This document shows, in pieces, positions 1 to 9,596 of a DNA stretch of 64,000 nucleotides. The first letter of the stretch is position 1; the number at the start of each line of letters is the position of its first letter. The translations under genes were made by a program, and so were the position numbers. The notes below the pieces were generated by a model. It saw nothing but the letters and a program-made list of their open reading frames with translations. It was not told the DNA's origin and ran no database searches. The stretch is from Sphingomonas sp. A2-49. Its GTDB lineage: Bacteria; Pseudomonadota; Alphaproteobacteria; Sphingomonadales; Sphingomonadaceae. Where the stretch lies: contig NZ_JAJLPA010000003.1 of the NCBI RefSeq assembly GCF_025548555.1, positions 62,001 through 126,000 on the forward strand. Reading direction: 5' to 3'.

Positions 1-543
1 CATGACGGTGCGCCCGTCGATCATCGATGCGGCGAAATCGGTGCGCTGGTGGATGGTGATCGGCGCGACGGTGCCGTGCTGCGACAGCGCGACGGCAGCA
101 TCGCTGGTGATCCGCGCCTTGGGCGTGGCGGCGTTGACGACGAAGATCAGCGGCTTGCCGGCACGGTCGCACAGGTCGACGGTGGCGCCGACGGCGCGCA
201 GGTCGTGCGGACTGGGTCGGGTCGGCACGACGACCAGCTCGGACACGTTGATGACGCTCTGGATCGCCATGGTGATCGCCGGGGGCGTGTCGATCATCGC
301 CAGCTTGAACCCCTGCTGGCGCAATGCCTCGAGATCGGCCTGCAAGCGCGCGACGGTGGTCTGGGCGAAGGCCGGATATTCGGCGGTCCGCTCGTTCCAC
401 CAGTCCGCCAGGCTGCCCTGCGGGTCGATGTCGATCAGGACGACAGGGCCGAAGCCCGCCATCTGTGCCTGGACGGCCAGATGCCCGGACAAGGTCGTCT
501 TGCCCGATCCGCCCTTTTGCGATGCCATCGCGAGAACGCGCAT
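1..543 (-). CDS. ParA/MinD-family ATPase, C-terminus cut by window edge
   Basis: The reading frame starts at the ATG at 543 and stays open for 181 codons to the window edge, so the C-terminus is missing. The N-terminus is MRVLAMASQKGGSGKTT, a deviant Walker A box with the early lysine typical of ParA/MinD partition ATPases. A DIDPQGS Walker A' motif and an IDTPP Walker B motif follow. The family uses ATP-driven dimerisation on DNA or membrane to position cargo such as chromosomes, plasmids or protein clusters. No ParB-like gene is visible, so the cargo is unknown and this looks like an orphan ParA. It is divergent from the Sel1/SPOR gene. Confidence 0.9.
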   Translation of the reverse strand, partial: MRVLAMASQKGGSGKTTLSGHLAVQAQMAGFGPVVLIDIDPQGSLADWWNERTAEYPAFAQTTVARLQADLEALRQQGFKLAMIDTPPAITMAIQSVINVSELVVVPTRPSPHDLRAVGATVDLCDRAGKPLIFVVNAATPKARITSDAAVALSQHGTVAPITIHQRTDFAASMIDGRTVM

Positions 544-689
544 AGGCCCCCTTCAAAAAAATTGCCGCTATTCCGCCATCACACCTGCCAGAGGCGGACT
601 AAGAAGCGGTTAATGGGTGCCGTGCGATGGCGCTTTGCCTGGCGCGTGCGCCGGGGCATGAAGGCGGCGAGGTCGAAGGGGTGACGGAC

Positions 690-1679
690 ATGCGGAACGG
701 CGGTTGGATCGCGGGCGCGTTGCTGGCGGCGAGCCTCGCGGCGGCGGCCCCGGCGGCGGCGCAAAGCGTCAAGGCGGGGGTCGATGCCTGGGGTCGCGGC
801 GACTTTCCCGGTGCGGTCGCGCAATGGCGCGGGCCGGCGGTGGCGGGCGATGCCGATGCGCAGTTCAACCTGGGTCAGGCGTACAAGCTCGGCCGCGGCG
901 TTCCCGCCGACCCGGCGCAGGCGGAAAGCTGGTTCCGCAAGGCGGCGCTGCAGGGCCATCCGCAGGCGGAGGACAATTACGGCTTCGCGCTGTTCCAGGC
1001 GGGCCGCAAGGCGGACGCCGTGCCCTGGCTGGAGAAGACGGTGCGCCGCGGCGAACCGCGCGGCCAGCTGGTGTTGGGCACGATGCTGTTCAACGGCGAT
1101 GGCGTGCCGCGCGATTATCCCCGCGCCTATGCGCTGATGACGCTGGCGTCGCGTGCGGGGCTGAAGGCCGCGTCGGAAACGCTGGTGCAGATGGATCAAT
1201 ATGTCACCCCCGCCGATCGCGAACGCGGCACCGCGCTGGCCCAGCGATACGCCAGCGACTTGCGCGCGCTCCCGTCGCCGGCGGGTCGCGGCGGCATGAT
1301 CGCGATCGACGCCGCCGGGCCGTCACGCGAGGCCGCCGCCCCGGCCGCGAAGCGCGGCAGGTCCGAACGTGCGACGCCCTCCCCCGACCGCCCCGTCAAC
1401 GACCGGATCGCCGCGCACGACCCGAAACCCGCAACCCCCCGACCGCCCGCGGCCGCGCCGGCCACGGGCCGGTGGAATATCCAGCTCGGCGCCTTCACGA
1501 CCGAGGCGAACGCCCGGACGCAATGGTCGCGGGTGCGCGGCAGGCTGGGGCGTGCGCAGCCCGTCTATGCGAAGGCCGGCGCGGTGATCCGGCTTCAGGC
1601 GACTGGGTTCGCATCGAAGGCGGCGGCGCAGGCGGCGTGTGGCGCATCCGGCGTGCCGTGCGTGGTGCTGGCACCCTGA
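690..1679 (+). CDS. Secreted Sel1-repeat protein with C-terminal SPOR domain
   Basis: The 329-residue protein starts at the ATG at 690, with GAAGGGG about 9 bases upstream; an in-frame GTG at 681 and an ATG at 627 are less likely because the signal peptide (MRNGGWIAGALLAASLA, ending near AAAQ) begins at 690. Residues of about 30-180 are Sel1/TPR-like helical repeats, seen as NLGQAYKLGRGVPAD and GTMLFNGDGVPRD. A proline-rich linker follows, then a SPOR domain starting at WNIQLGAF, of the type that binds denuded septal peptidoglycan. It is probably a periplasmic cell-envelope or division-site protein. The precise partner is unknown. Confidence 0.85.
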   Translation: MRNGGWIAGALLAASLAAAAPAAAQSVKAGVDAWGRGDFPGAVAQWRGPAVAGDADAQFNLGQAYKLGRGVPADPAQAESWFRKAALQGHPQAEDNYGFALFQAGRKADAVPWLEKTVRRGEPRGQLVLGTMLFNGDGVPRDYPRAYALMTLASRAGLKAASETLVQMDQYVTPADRERGTALAQRYASDLRALPSPAGRGGMIAIDAAGPSREAAAPAAKRGRSERATPSPDRPVNDRIAAHDPKPATPRPPAAAPATGRWNIQLGAFTTEANARTQWSRVRGRLGRAQPVYAKAGAVIRLQATGFASKAAAQAACGASGVPCVVLAP

Positions 1680-1726
1680 GGCGCGAACGCCGCCGCCGAC
1701 GAACGGGCGGCAGACGCGCGTACACA

Positions 1727-1754
1727 CCCCCCTCGCCCGCAGAAGCAAGGGGGG
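1727..1754. terminator. Hairpin between convergent genes
   Basis: CCCCCCT (1727-1733) and AGGGGGG (1748-1754) form a perfect 7-bp stem with a 14-base loop between the converging ends of the SPOR gene and the next gene. There is no T-run, so this is only a plausible bidirectional terminator. Confidence 0.35.
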
Positions 1755-1773
1755 CATGTTCCTTGCGTCGGGA

Positions 1774-2295
1774 CTAGGAGGCGGTTCCGGCGCCCAGCGA
1801 GACGACCGCGGCGACCGAATCGGGCGATGCGATCGCGGCCATCCGTCGTGCCGCCTCTTCCTTGCGCAGGATCACCAGCTGGCGGTTATATTCGTCGTAG
1901 CTGGCGGCATAGACGATGTTCGCCCGGAATCGCTGGCCCGGCTTGAAGGCGATCGGCATTACCGGCAGCGGCCCGAGCCGTTCGATCGCGCGCATCCCGA
2001 ACCGGTCGAGGATCCGGTTGCGCGACGATCGCGCGAGCGACAGCGCTATCGGGCGATTCTGGGCATCGGTCTGGAATTGCACGGATACGATGCCGCTCGC
2101 CGCGCCATCGCCGGTCCAATATACCGGGTTCGGATAGACGAGAACCGCGTCGAGCTTCTTCGACACGGTGGCGACCCACCGGGCGGGGGTCAGCGGAATG
2201 CCCTGCACCGTAATGTCGCGGAGGCGCGACTGGCTGGACGACGATGCGGGGAAGAGGACGATTAACGCAGACGCGAGAAGTGCGAACAATTTCAT
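1774..2295 (-). CDS. Secreted protein with TonB C-terminal-like domain
   Basis: The start is the ATG at 2295, with GGAGG 5 bases upstream; two upstream in-frame ATGs lack such a site. The 173-residue product has a signal peptide (MKLFALLASALIVLFPAS). Its domain carries TonB_C hallmarks: a W-V-LD-YP stretch (WVATVSKKLDAVLVYP), GIVSVQFQTDAQ, SSRNRILDRFG and LGPLPVMP. It lacks the transmembrane anchor and proline-rich spacer of a working TonB, so it is probably a periplasmic TonB_C-fold protein rather than an energy transducer. It is a single gene convergent with the SPOR gene. Confidence 0.7.
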   Translation of the reverse strand: MKLFALLASALIVLFPASSSSQSRLRDITVQGIPLTPARWVATVSKKLDAVLVYPNPVYWTGDGAASGIVSVQFQTDAQNRPIALSLARSSRNRILDRFGMRAIERLGPLPVMPIAFKPGQRFRANIVYAASYDEYNRQLVILRKEEAARRMAAIASPDSVAAVVSLGAGTAS

Positions 2296-2513
2296 GACGA
2301 CCTCCATTGCTGGACGATCGGCCAATAAACGCGCGAGCAAGCGCTGCTCAGGGCAGCAGGGTCGCTATGGTCGAAGGGGGTTGGCGTGATTCTGCGGTCA
2401 ACGCGCTTTCCCGGGCGACAAGGTGATCCGCGCCGCCCGCACTGTCAACAGAATACCGGGCCGGCCCTAAATTTTATTGCTACCATAGTGGCTTGCGTAT
2501 ACGATTGCTGCGC

Positions 2514-3392
2514 TTAAGCGGTGACCCAGTCGCCACGCCGATAGCCTTGCGCGTATAACAATGTGGTCAGGTCGCCGTGGTCGATCCGTGCCCCCGCCGC
2601 CGCTGCGACGATCGGCTTGGCGTGATAGGCGACGCCGAGCCCCGCCCGCCGGATCATCGCCAGATCGTTCGCGCCGTCACCGACCGCGAGCGACGACTCG
2701 GGCGCGATCCCCCGCCCCGCGATCGCCGCCAGCAGCGTCTCTTCCTTCGTCGCCGACCCGACGATCGGCTTGGCGACCGTCCCGGTCAGCCGCCCGTCCG
2801 CGATCAGCAGCACGTTGGCAATGGCGCGATCGAAGCCGATCTCCGCCGCCACGGGCTCGGCGAAGCGGGTGAAGCCGCCCGATACCAGCACCGCCTCCGC
2901 CCCGTTCGCCCGCATCGTGCGGACGAGCGCGCGGGCGCCCGGCATGATCGTCACGCGCTCGGCAAGGCAACGTGCGATCACGTCCTCGTCCAGCCCGGCG
3001 AGCAGCGCGACCCGCGCATCCAGCGCCGCTTCGAAATCGAGCTCGCCGCGCATCGCCGCCTCGGTCACCGCCGCGACCTCATCCTTGATGCCCGCGTAAT
3101 CGGCCAGCTCGTCGATGCATTCGACGGTAATCATCGTCGAATCCATGTCGGCGACGATCAGCGCCTTGCGCCGCGTCGCGGTCGGCTGGACGACCACGTC
3201 GGTGCCCGCAAGCGCGCCTTCGAGCACATCCCGCGCCGCGGCGGGATCGCGATCGAAGGCGATGTCCACCGCCTCGCCCGCCTCCAGCCACGTCGCCACA
3301 CCAGGTGCGCAGCCCGCCGCCGCCAGCCGGTCGGTCGCCGCCGACAGGTCGCCTGCGCGCAGGCCATCGCCTATGAGCGTCGCCGTGAACAT
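2514..3392 (-). CDS. serB: Phosphoserine phosphatase SerB
   Basis: This HAD-superfamily phosphatase removes phosphate from O-phosphoserine in the last step of serine synthesis. The start chosen is the ATG at 3392 ([11 protein letters not shown]), giving 292 residues; the frame is open further upstream but those residues do not look like the family. HAD motif I is DMDSTMI with the nucleophile and acid aspartates, motif II is SGGF, and motif IV is GDGANDLAM. The N-terminal 85 or so residues form the regulatory extension usual in SerB. Its first codons overlap those of miaA on the opposite strand. Confidence 0.95.
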   Translation of the reverse strand: MFTATLIGDGLRAGDLSAATDRLAAAGCAPGVATWLEAGEAVDIAFDRDPAAARDVLEGALAGTDVVVQPTATRRKALIVADMDSTMITVECIDELADYAGIKDEVAAVTEAAMRGELDFEAALDARVALLAGLDEDVIARCLAERVTIMPGARALVRTMRANGAEAVLVSGGFTRFAEPVAAEIGFDRAIANVLLIADGRLTGTVAKPIVGSATKEETLLAAIAGRGIAPESSLAVGDGANDLAMIRRAGLGVAYHAKPIVAAAAGARIDHGDLTTLLYAQGYRRGDWVTA

Positions 3393-4338
3393 CGCTGCCT
3401 CTTCCCCCAAACCGCGCCCCGGACCGGGCGTGGCGCTCATCGCAGGGCCGACCGCCAGCGGCAAGTCCGCCGCCGCGATCCGCCTCGCCGAGGCGTGCGA
3501 CGGCGTCGTCGTCAACGCCGACGCCAGCCAGGTCTATGCCGACCTGCGCGTGCTCACCGCCCGCCCCGATGCCGCCGAGGAGGCGCGGGTGCCGCACCGG
3601 CTGTTCGGCCACGTCGATGCCGCCGATGCCGGCTATTCCGCGGCACGCTGGGCCGGCGAGGCGCGCGCGGCGATCGCCGAGGTGCACGCATCGGGCAAGC
3701 TGCCGATCCTGGTCGGCGGGACCGGTCTGTATCTGCGCACGCTGCTCGACGGGATCGCGCCGGTGCCCGCGATCGATCCCGCGATCCGTGCCGCGGTGCG
3801 CGCGCTCCCCGTGGCGGAGGCGCATCGGCTGCTGGCGCGGGAGGATCCGCCCGCAGCCGCGCGACTCGCTCCCGCCGATACGACGCGCGTCGCACGCGCG
3901 CTGGAGGTCGTCCGCGCCACCGGCCGGCCGCTGGCCGCGTGGCAGGGCGAACGCGTCGGCGGGATCGGCACCGCGATCACGCTCGCCGCCGCGATCCTGC
4001 TGCCCGACCGCGACGCGCTGATGGCCCGCATCGACGCGCGCTGTCAGGCGATGCTGGCGACCGGCGCCTGCGCAGAGGTGGCCGCCCTGCTCGCCCGTCG
4101 CGACGTGCCGGCGGATGCGCCGATCCTCCGCGCGATCGGCGTGCCACCGATCGCCGCCATGATCCGCGGCGATGCGGCCGAGGCCGACGCGCTCGCGCGC
4201 CTGCAAGGCGACACACGCCGCTATGCCAAGCGCCAATATACCTGGTTCCGCAACCAATCGCCGGAAAGCTGGATCAGGACGACAGATTCAAATGAAACTA
4301 CCGATCGATTAGCAACTTTATTCCACGAACAGGGTTGA
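3373..4338 (+). CDS. miaA: tRNA dimethylallyltransferase MiaA
   Basis: MiaA transfers the dimethylallyl group to A37 of tRNAs that read UNN codons. The P-loop GPTASGKS lies near the N-terminus. It is followed by [16 protein letters not shown] and a C-terminal [13 protein letters not shown] stretch, all typical of the family. The ATG at 3373 gives 321 residues, near family length. GTGs at 3385 and 3430 are alternative starts, and 3385 would also overlap the divergent serB start (3392) while 3430 would remove the overlap. It is followed 64 bases later by ilvB on the same strand. Confidence 0.93.
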   Translation: MSVAVNIAASSPKPRPGPGVALIAGPTASGKSAAAIRLAEACDGVVVNADASQVYADLRVLTARPDAAEEARVPHRLFGHVDAADAGYSAARWAGEARAAIAEVHASGKLPILVGGTGLYLRTLLDGIAPVPAIDPAIRAAVRALPVAEAHRLLAREDPPAAARLAPADTTRVARALEVVRATGRPLAAWQGERVGGIGTAITLAAAILLPDRDALMARIDARCQAMLATGACAEVAALLARRDVPADAPILRAIGVPPIAAMIRGDAAEADALARLQGDTRRYAKRQYTWFRNQSPESWIRTTDSNETTDRLATLFHEQG

Positions 4339-4402
4339 CCTTGCGGCGCACCGCGGCTACCCGCCCTCCCCATCAATCCCTGACATCTGGTGGAGACGAA
4401 CC

Positions 4403-6160
4403 GTGGGCGAAAAGAGCGGAGCAGACATCCTGGTCGAGGCGCTGTGCGATCTCGGCGTGGAGGTCGTGTTCGGCTACCCCGGTGGGGCGGTCTTGCCGAT
4501 CTACGACGCGATGTTCCGCGCCAACGCCAATGGCGTGCGGCTGAAGCATATCCTCGTCCGCCACGAACAGGCGGCGACGCATGCGGCGGAGGGCTATGCG
4601 CGCTCGACCGGCAAGCCCGGTGTCGTGCTCGTCACCTCCGGCCCCGGCGCGACCAACGCGGTCACCGGCATCACCGATGCGCTGATGGATTCGATCCCGA
4701 TGGTCGTCATCACCGGGCAGGTGCCGACCGCGCTGATCGGCACCGATGCGTTCCAGGAGGCCGACACGGTCGGCATCACGCGCCACTGTTCCAAGCACAA
4801 TTACCTGGTGAAGGACCCGGCGAAGCTGGGCCCGACGATCCACGAGGCGTTCCATATCGCCACCAGCGGCCGGCCCGGCCCGGTCGTCGTCGACATCCCC
4901 AAGGACGTGCAGGTCGCGACCGCGCGCTACGTCAAGCCGGGCCCGATCCAGCACAAGACCTATCGCCCGCAGGTCAAGGCGCCGCAGGCACAGATCGAGC
5001 AGGTCGTCGACATGCTCGCCGCGGCCGAACGCCCGATCCTGTACACCGGCGGCGGCATCATCAATTCCGGGCCGGCCGCGTCGCAACTGCTCGCCGAGCT
5101 GGCGCGTATCACCGGTGCGCCGGTGACGTCGACGCTGATGGGCCTCGGCTGTTTCCCCGCCTCGTCCGACCAGTTCCTGGGCATGCTCGGCATGCACGGG
5201 ACGTATGAGGCGAACATGGCGATGAACCAGGCCGACCTGGTCGTCGCGATCGGCAGCCGCTTCGACGACCGCGTCACCGGTCGGCTCGACGCGTTCAGCC
5301 CGAACAGCCGCAAGGTGCATATCGACATCGACCGGTCGAGCGTGAACAAGAACGTGCGCGTCGACCTCGCGATCATCGCCGATGCCGGCCACGCGATGGA
5401 GGACATGGTCCGCATCTGGAAATCGCGCCAGCATCCCAAACCCGACACGCGCGACTGGTGGAACCGAATCGCCGGCTGGCGCGCGGTGAAGAGCCTCGAC
5501 TTCCCCGAAGCGGGACAGGCGATCATGCCGCAGCGTGCGATCCGCGCGCTGTGGGAGGCGACGCACGCCCGCGATCCGATCATCACGACCGAGGTCGGCC
5601 AGCACCAGATGTGGGCCGCGCAGCATTTCGGGTTCGAAAAGCCCAACAAGTGGCTGACCAGCGGCGGCCTCGGCACGATGGGCTACGGCCTGCCCGCGGC
5701 GATCGGCGCACAACTCGGCAACCCCAATGCGCTCGTCATCGACATCGCCGGCGAGGCGAGCATCCAGATGAACATCCAGGAGCTGGCGACCGCGTCGCAA
5801 TACCGCCTGCCGGTCAAGATCTTCATCCTCAACAACGAATATATGGGGATGGTCCGCCAGTGGCAGGAGTTGACCTATGAAAGCCGCTATGCCGAAAGCT
5901 ATTCGGATTCGCTGCCCGATTTCGTCCGGCTGGGTGAGGCCTATGGCTGGAAGGGCATCCGTATCGAGGCACTGGACGACCTCGACGACGGCATCGCCGC
6001 GATGCTCGCGCACGACGGCCCGGTGATCGTCGACTGTCGCGTCGCCAAGCTGGCGAACTGCTTCCCGATGATCCCGAGCGGCGCGGCGCACACCGACATG
6101 ATCCTGCAGGCGAACGAAGTGTCGGGCACGATGGACGACGAGGCCAAGGCGCTGGTGTGA
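4403..6160 (+). CDS. ilvB: Acetolactate synthase large subunit IlvB
   Basis: This thiamine-diphosphate enzyme condenses two pyruvates, or pyruvate and 2-oxobutyrate, in the first common step of valine, leucine and isoleucine synthesis. It has a GTG start at 4403 with GGTGGAG 7 bases upstream, and 585 residues, the normal length. The N-terminal domain has GYPGGAVLPIYDA and the catalytic-Glu region RHEQAATHAAEGYAR. The central FAD-binding domain includes MLGMHGTYEANMA. The C-terminal ThDP domain has GEASIQMN followed by LNNEYMGM; the first residues are GEAS where the textbook motif has GDG. ilvH follows after a hairpin repeat. Confidence 0.96.
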   Translation: MGEKSGADILVEALCDLGVEVVFGYPGGAVLPIYDAMFRANANGVRLKHILVRHEQAATHAAEGYARSTGKPGVVLVTSGPGATNAVTGITDALMDSIPMVVITGQVPTALIGTDAFQEADTVGITRHCSKHNYLVKDPAKLGPTIHEAFHIATSGRPGPVVVDIPKDVQVATARYVKPGPIQHKTYRPQVKAPQAQIEQVVDMLAAAERPILYTGGGIINSGPAASQLLAELARITGAPVTSTLMGLGCFPASSDQFLGMLGMHGTYEANMAMNQADLVVAIGSRFDDRVTGRLDAFSPNSRKVHIDIDRSSVNKNVRVDLAIIADAGHAMEDMVRIWKSRQHPKPDTRDWWNRIAGWRAVKSLDFPEAGQAIMPQRAIRALWEATHARDPIITTEVGQHQMWAAQHFGFEKPNKWLTSGGLGTMGYGLPAAIGAQLGNPNALVIDIAGEASIQMNIQELATASQYRLPVKIFILNNEYMGMVRQWQELTYESRYAESYSDSLPDFVRLGEAYGWKGIRIEALDDLDDGIAAMLAHDGPVIVDCRVAKLANCFPMIPSGAAHTDMILQANEVSGTMDDEAKALV

Positions 6161-6169
6161 CACTTTAAG

Positions 6170-6301
6170 CTCCTCCCCGGCACGGGGAGGGGGACCGAGA
6201 CGCGAAGCGGCTTGGTGGAGGGGGATCGCCGCGGGCGACAGCATGTGTGGAGGCCCCCCTCCACCATGCTCCGCATGGTCCCCCTCCCCGTGCCGGGGAG
6301 G
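6170..6301. repeat. Long inverted repeat between ilvB and ilvH
   Basis: Arms at about 6170-6196 and 6277-6301 are near-perfect reverse complements (CTCCTCCCCGGCACGGGGAG in the left arm). Inner arms near 6213-6225 (TTGGTGGAGGGGG) and 6254-6265 (CCCCCCTCCACC) extend the pairing, so almost all of the 132 bases can fold into one long hairpin. The right arm ends in GGGGAGG, which is the Shine-Dalgarno of ilvH. This looks like a repetitive palindromic intergenic element. Confidence 0.75.
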
Positions 6302-6309
6302 AATTCAGC

Positions 6310-6825
6310 ATGCACATCAAGACCGAAGCCACCGAACGCCACACGCTGGCGGTGATCGTCGACAACGAACCCGGCATCCTCGCACGGATCGCCGGCCTGT
6401 TCACCGCGCGCGGCTACAATATCGAAAGCCTGACGGTGTCGGAGATCACCGCCGACAAGTCGGTCAGCCGCATCACCATCGTCACCAGCGCCAGCCCGGC
6501 GACGATGGAACAGATCATCGCCCAGCTCGACCGGCTGGTGCCCGTGCACAAGGTCACCGACCTCACCGCGCAGGGCGCGCACGTCGAGCGCGAGCTGGCG
6601 CTGGTGAAGGTCGCGGGCACCGGCGACCACCGGATCGAGGCGCTGCGCCTCGCCGACGTCTATCGCGCCCGCGTCGTCGATGCGACGACCAGCAGCTTCG
6701 TGTTCGAGGTGACCGGCGGCATCGAGAAGATCGACAAGTTCGTCGAGCTGATGGGCGAGGTCGGCCTGATCGAGGTCGCGCGCACCGGCATCGTCGCGAT
6801 CAGCCGCGGCCGCGAGGCGGCGTAG
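6310..6825 (+). CDS. ilvH: Acetolactate synthase small regulatory subunit IlvH
   Basis: This is the ACT-domain regulatory subunit that binds IlvB and confers valine feedback inhibition. It starts at the ATG at 6310 (MHIKTEATERHTLAVIVD) and has 171 residues. The first ACT domain shows NEPGILARIAGLF and GYNIESLTV, and a second ACT-like domain fills the C-terminal half. An in-frame ATG at 6247 would translate the repeat element and is rejected. Its ribosome-binding site GGGGAGG lies inside the right arm of the upstream hairpin, so translation could depend on how that hairpin folds. Confidence 0.95.
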   Translation: MHIKTEATERHTLAVIVDNEPGILARIAGLFTARGYNIESLTVSEITADKSVSRITIVTSASPATMEQIIAQLDRLVPVHKVTDLTAQGAHVERELALVKVAGTGDHRIEALRLADVYRARVVDATTSSFVFEVTGGIEKIDKFVELMGEVGLIEVARTGIVAISRGREAA

Positions 6826-6840
6826 CCCAAGGGTTTCTTC

Positions 6841-7949
<1,109 letters not shown>

Positions 7950-8279
7950 CCGGAGCGGTGTCGTCTGCTGCACGGCGGCGGCACCGTATCCATCGCGCCG
8001 TCATCGCGACCCCGGCGAAGGTCGGGGTCGGGTAGCGTGGTTGCGACGCGCAACGCTCGTCGCGATCGTCCCGCCACCGCATTCCGGCCTTCGCCGGGAG
8101 GCGCTGCCCCTCCGATGGATCACGCCCGGATCGCCTCCCCCGAGGGCCGCGACGACGAAGACGACCCACGCCGGGCAATCAGCGACAGCGCCGCTCGAAC
8201 GATCCGTTTCGGCTTTGGCCCTTTCGCCGCGTCGCCGGCCATGGTTAAACCTGCGCAACATTTTGCCGGAGCTTCCACC
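7950..8279. other. Intergenic region between ilvC and yceI
   Basis: These 330 bases show no convincing gene. They contain a hairpin at 8007-8030 (CGACCCC and GGGGTCG around GGCGAAGG) that may end the ilvC transcript. Further on is TTCCGGCCTTCGCCGGGAG, which resembles a decayed piece of the palindromic repeat family. No clear promoter for yceI was recognised. Confidence 0.5.
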
Positions 8280-8882
8280 ATGCGCCTGATCCTTGCCGCC
8301 CTGATCGCCACCGCCGCGATTCCCGCCATCGCCCAGACCGGCCTGCCCGGCACGCCGAACAAGGCCGCGGTCGTCGCCGGCACCTATGCCGTCGATCCGG
8401 CCCACACGCAGGTGACCTGGACGCTGAACCACATGGGCTTCAGCATGCTGTCCGGTCAGTTCGGCGCGCAGGGCGGCACGCTGACGATCGATCCGGCAAA
8501 GCCCACCGCCGCCAAGCTCGACGTCACCTTCGCGATCGACCAATTGTCGGTGACCGCGGCGCCATTCGCCAATCACCTCAAGTCCAAGGACTTCTTCGAT
8601 GCCGCGACTTATCCGACCGCGCGCTTCGTCTCGACCGGCGTCGTCGCGAACGGCGACACCGCGCGGATCACCGGCAATTTGACGATCAAGACCGTCACCA
8701 GGCCGGTGACGATCGACGCGACCTTCGTCGGCGCCGGAACCAACCCGATGAACAAGAAGCTGAACTTCGGCTTCCGGGGAACCACCACGATCAAGCGCAG
8801 CGATTTCGGCCTCGGCTATGCGACGCCGGTGGTCGCCGACAGCGTCAAGCTCGACATCAACGCGGCGTTCGTCGCGCAATAA
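8280..8882 (+). CDS. yceI: YceI-family periplasmic lipocalin-like protein
   Basis: The product has 200 residues with a signal peptide (MRLILAALIATAAIPAIAQ). The mature part begins with the YceI signature GTYAVDPAHTQVTW. It continues with a FSMLSGQFG stretch, then FFDAATYPTARF and GNLTIKTVTRPVTID, as expected for the family. YceI proteins are beta-barrels that bind isoprenoid-type lipids such as ubiquinone in the periplasm; the physiological role is unsettled. It stands alone between ilvC and the convergent BLUF gene. Confidence 0.92.
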   Translation: MRLILAALIATAAIPAIAQTGLPGTPNKAAVVAGTYAVDPAHTQVTWTLNHMGFSMLSGQFGAQGGTLTIDPAKPTAAKLDVTFAIDQLSVTAAPFANHLKSKDFFDAATYPTARFVSTGVVANGDTARITGNLTIKTVTRPVTIDATFVGAGTNPMNKKLNFGFRGTTTIKRSDFGLGYATPVVADSVKLDINAAFVAQ

Positions 8883-8909
8883 GCCGCGACGGTTCCCGGC
8901 GCGCCGGCC

Positions 8910-9296
8910 TCACGCCGCGCGCCGGACCTTTGCGAAGCCTTCGAACGTCGCCCGCACCGCGGGGTCGGCATTGGCCGTCAATCGCGCCAGTGCAGCCGCC
9001 TGATCCTCTCCCGGCGCGCCATAGGCCATCGCCCATTCGCCGAATTCGCGCGCGGCGATCGTGCGGTTCGACAGCACGACCAGCGCGTGATGGCGTTCGT
9101 CGCGCTGGATGCGGGCGAACGCGGCATCGACCGCCGCGTCGTCCCCCTCCAGCGCCTGGAGGAAACGCTTGCCGTCGAAGAACAGCAGGCCGGTCACCCG
9201 CGCCCGCGCGTTGTTGCGCCGCGATGCCGACAGGATGGTGGCGGGATCGACCGGAACGTGGCGCCGGACGCTGCTGATATAGACGATTTGCCGCAT
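8910..9296 (-). CDS. BLUF-domain blue-light sensor, short form
   Basis: The 128-residue product from the ATG at 9296 is essentially one BLUF domain that would bind FAD. The photocycle residues are present: Tyr6 (RQIVYISS), Asn29 and Gln47 (RFLQALEG), and REFGEWAMAY carries the C-terminal Trp/Met. No output domain is fused, so it must act through a partner protein, as short BLUF proteins do. It is divergent from the leuA leader and shares a 300-base intergenic region with it. Light is the expected input; the target is unknown. Confidence 0.9.
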   Translation of the reverse strand: MRQIVYISSVRRHVPVDPATILSASRRNNARARVTGLLFFDGKRFLQALEGDDAAVDAAFARIQRDERHHALVVLSNRTIAAREFGEWAMAYGAPGEDQAAALARLTANADPAVRATFEGFAKVRRAA

Positions 9297-9435
9297 CGTG
9301 TTGTCGTTCCCAACATGGATCAAGAGGACGAACGACCGTCCTGTCCGGCGGTACCGACACGCGGTTAACGGATCGTCAACGCCGCCCCGCCGCGGGCGGG
9401 GCCGCAGCGGGTGGACAAGCGCGCGACGGTCGGCC

Positions 9436-9492
9436 ATGAACGCGGCCGTGATGGACCGCGCCGGCACCCTGCTTCGACTTATCCGCCCTTAG
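9436..9492 (+). CDS. Candidate leuA leader peptide, 18 codons
   Basis: A short ORF lies upstream of leuA, from the ATG at 9436 (or 9451) to the TAG at 9490-9492. It reads MNAAVMDRAGTLLRLIRP. Three Leu codons (9469, 9472, 9478) and one Ile codon sit just before the stop, and the stop lies inside the left arm of the hairpin at 9479-9533. This is the arrangement expected for a leucine attenuation leader. The weak point is the lack of a strong ribosome-binding site for either ATG. Confidence 0.5.
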   Translation: MNAAVMDRAGTLLRLIRP

Positions 9493-9533
9493 GGCGGCGG
9501 TTGCTCGTGCACGCTCCCCTAAGGGCCGGATAA
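9479..9533 (+). promoter_or_regulatory. leuA: Candidate attenuator or folding switch upstream of leuA
   Basis: TTATCCGCCCTTAGGG (9479-9494) pairs with 9516-9533 (reverse complement TTATCCGGCCCTTAGGGG) with one bulge. The left arm can instead fold on itself as CCGCCC-TTA-GGGCGG (9483-9497), so the two structures exclude each other. A further stem CGCCGCG/CGCGGCG lies at 9550-9578, just ahead of the leuA ATG at 9597. No T-run follows, so control could be Rho-dependent or translational. Confidence 0.5.
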
Positions 9534-9596
9534 CGCTTCAGCGCCACCCCGCCGCGTGCGACCCGACGGTCCGCGGCGCCACTACGGGACCGACAC

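Noticed and set aside
2455..2485. GGGCCGGCCC palindrome followed by TAAATTTTATT as a terminator
   Set aside because: The T-rich side faces the plus strand, where no gene ends; serB and the next gene are both on the minus strand.
2577..4295. 572-codon plus-strand frame across serB and miaA
   Set aside because: It runs antisense through serB and out of frame through miaA, and its composition is only Arg/Pro-rich.
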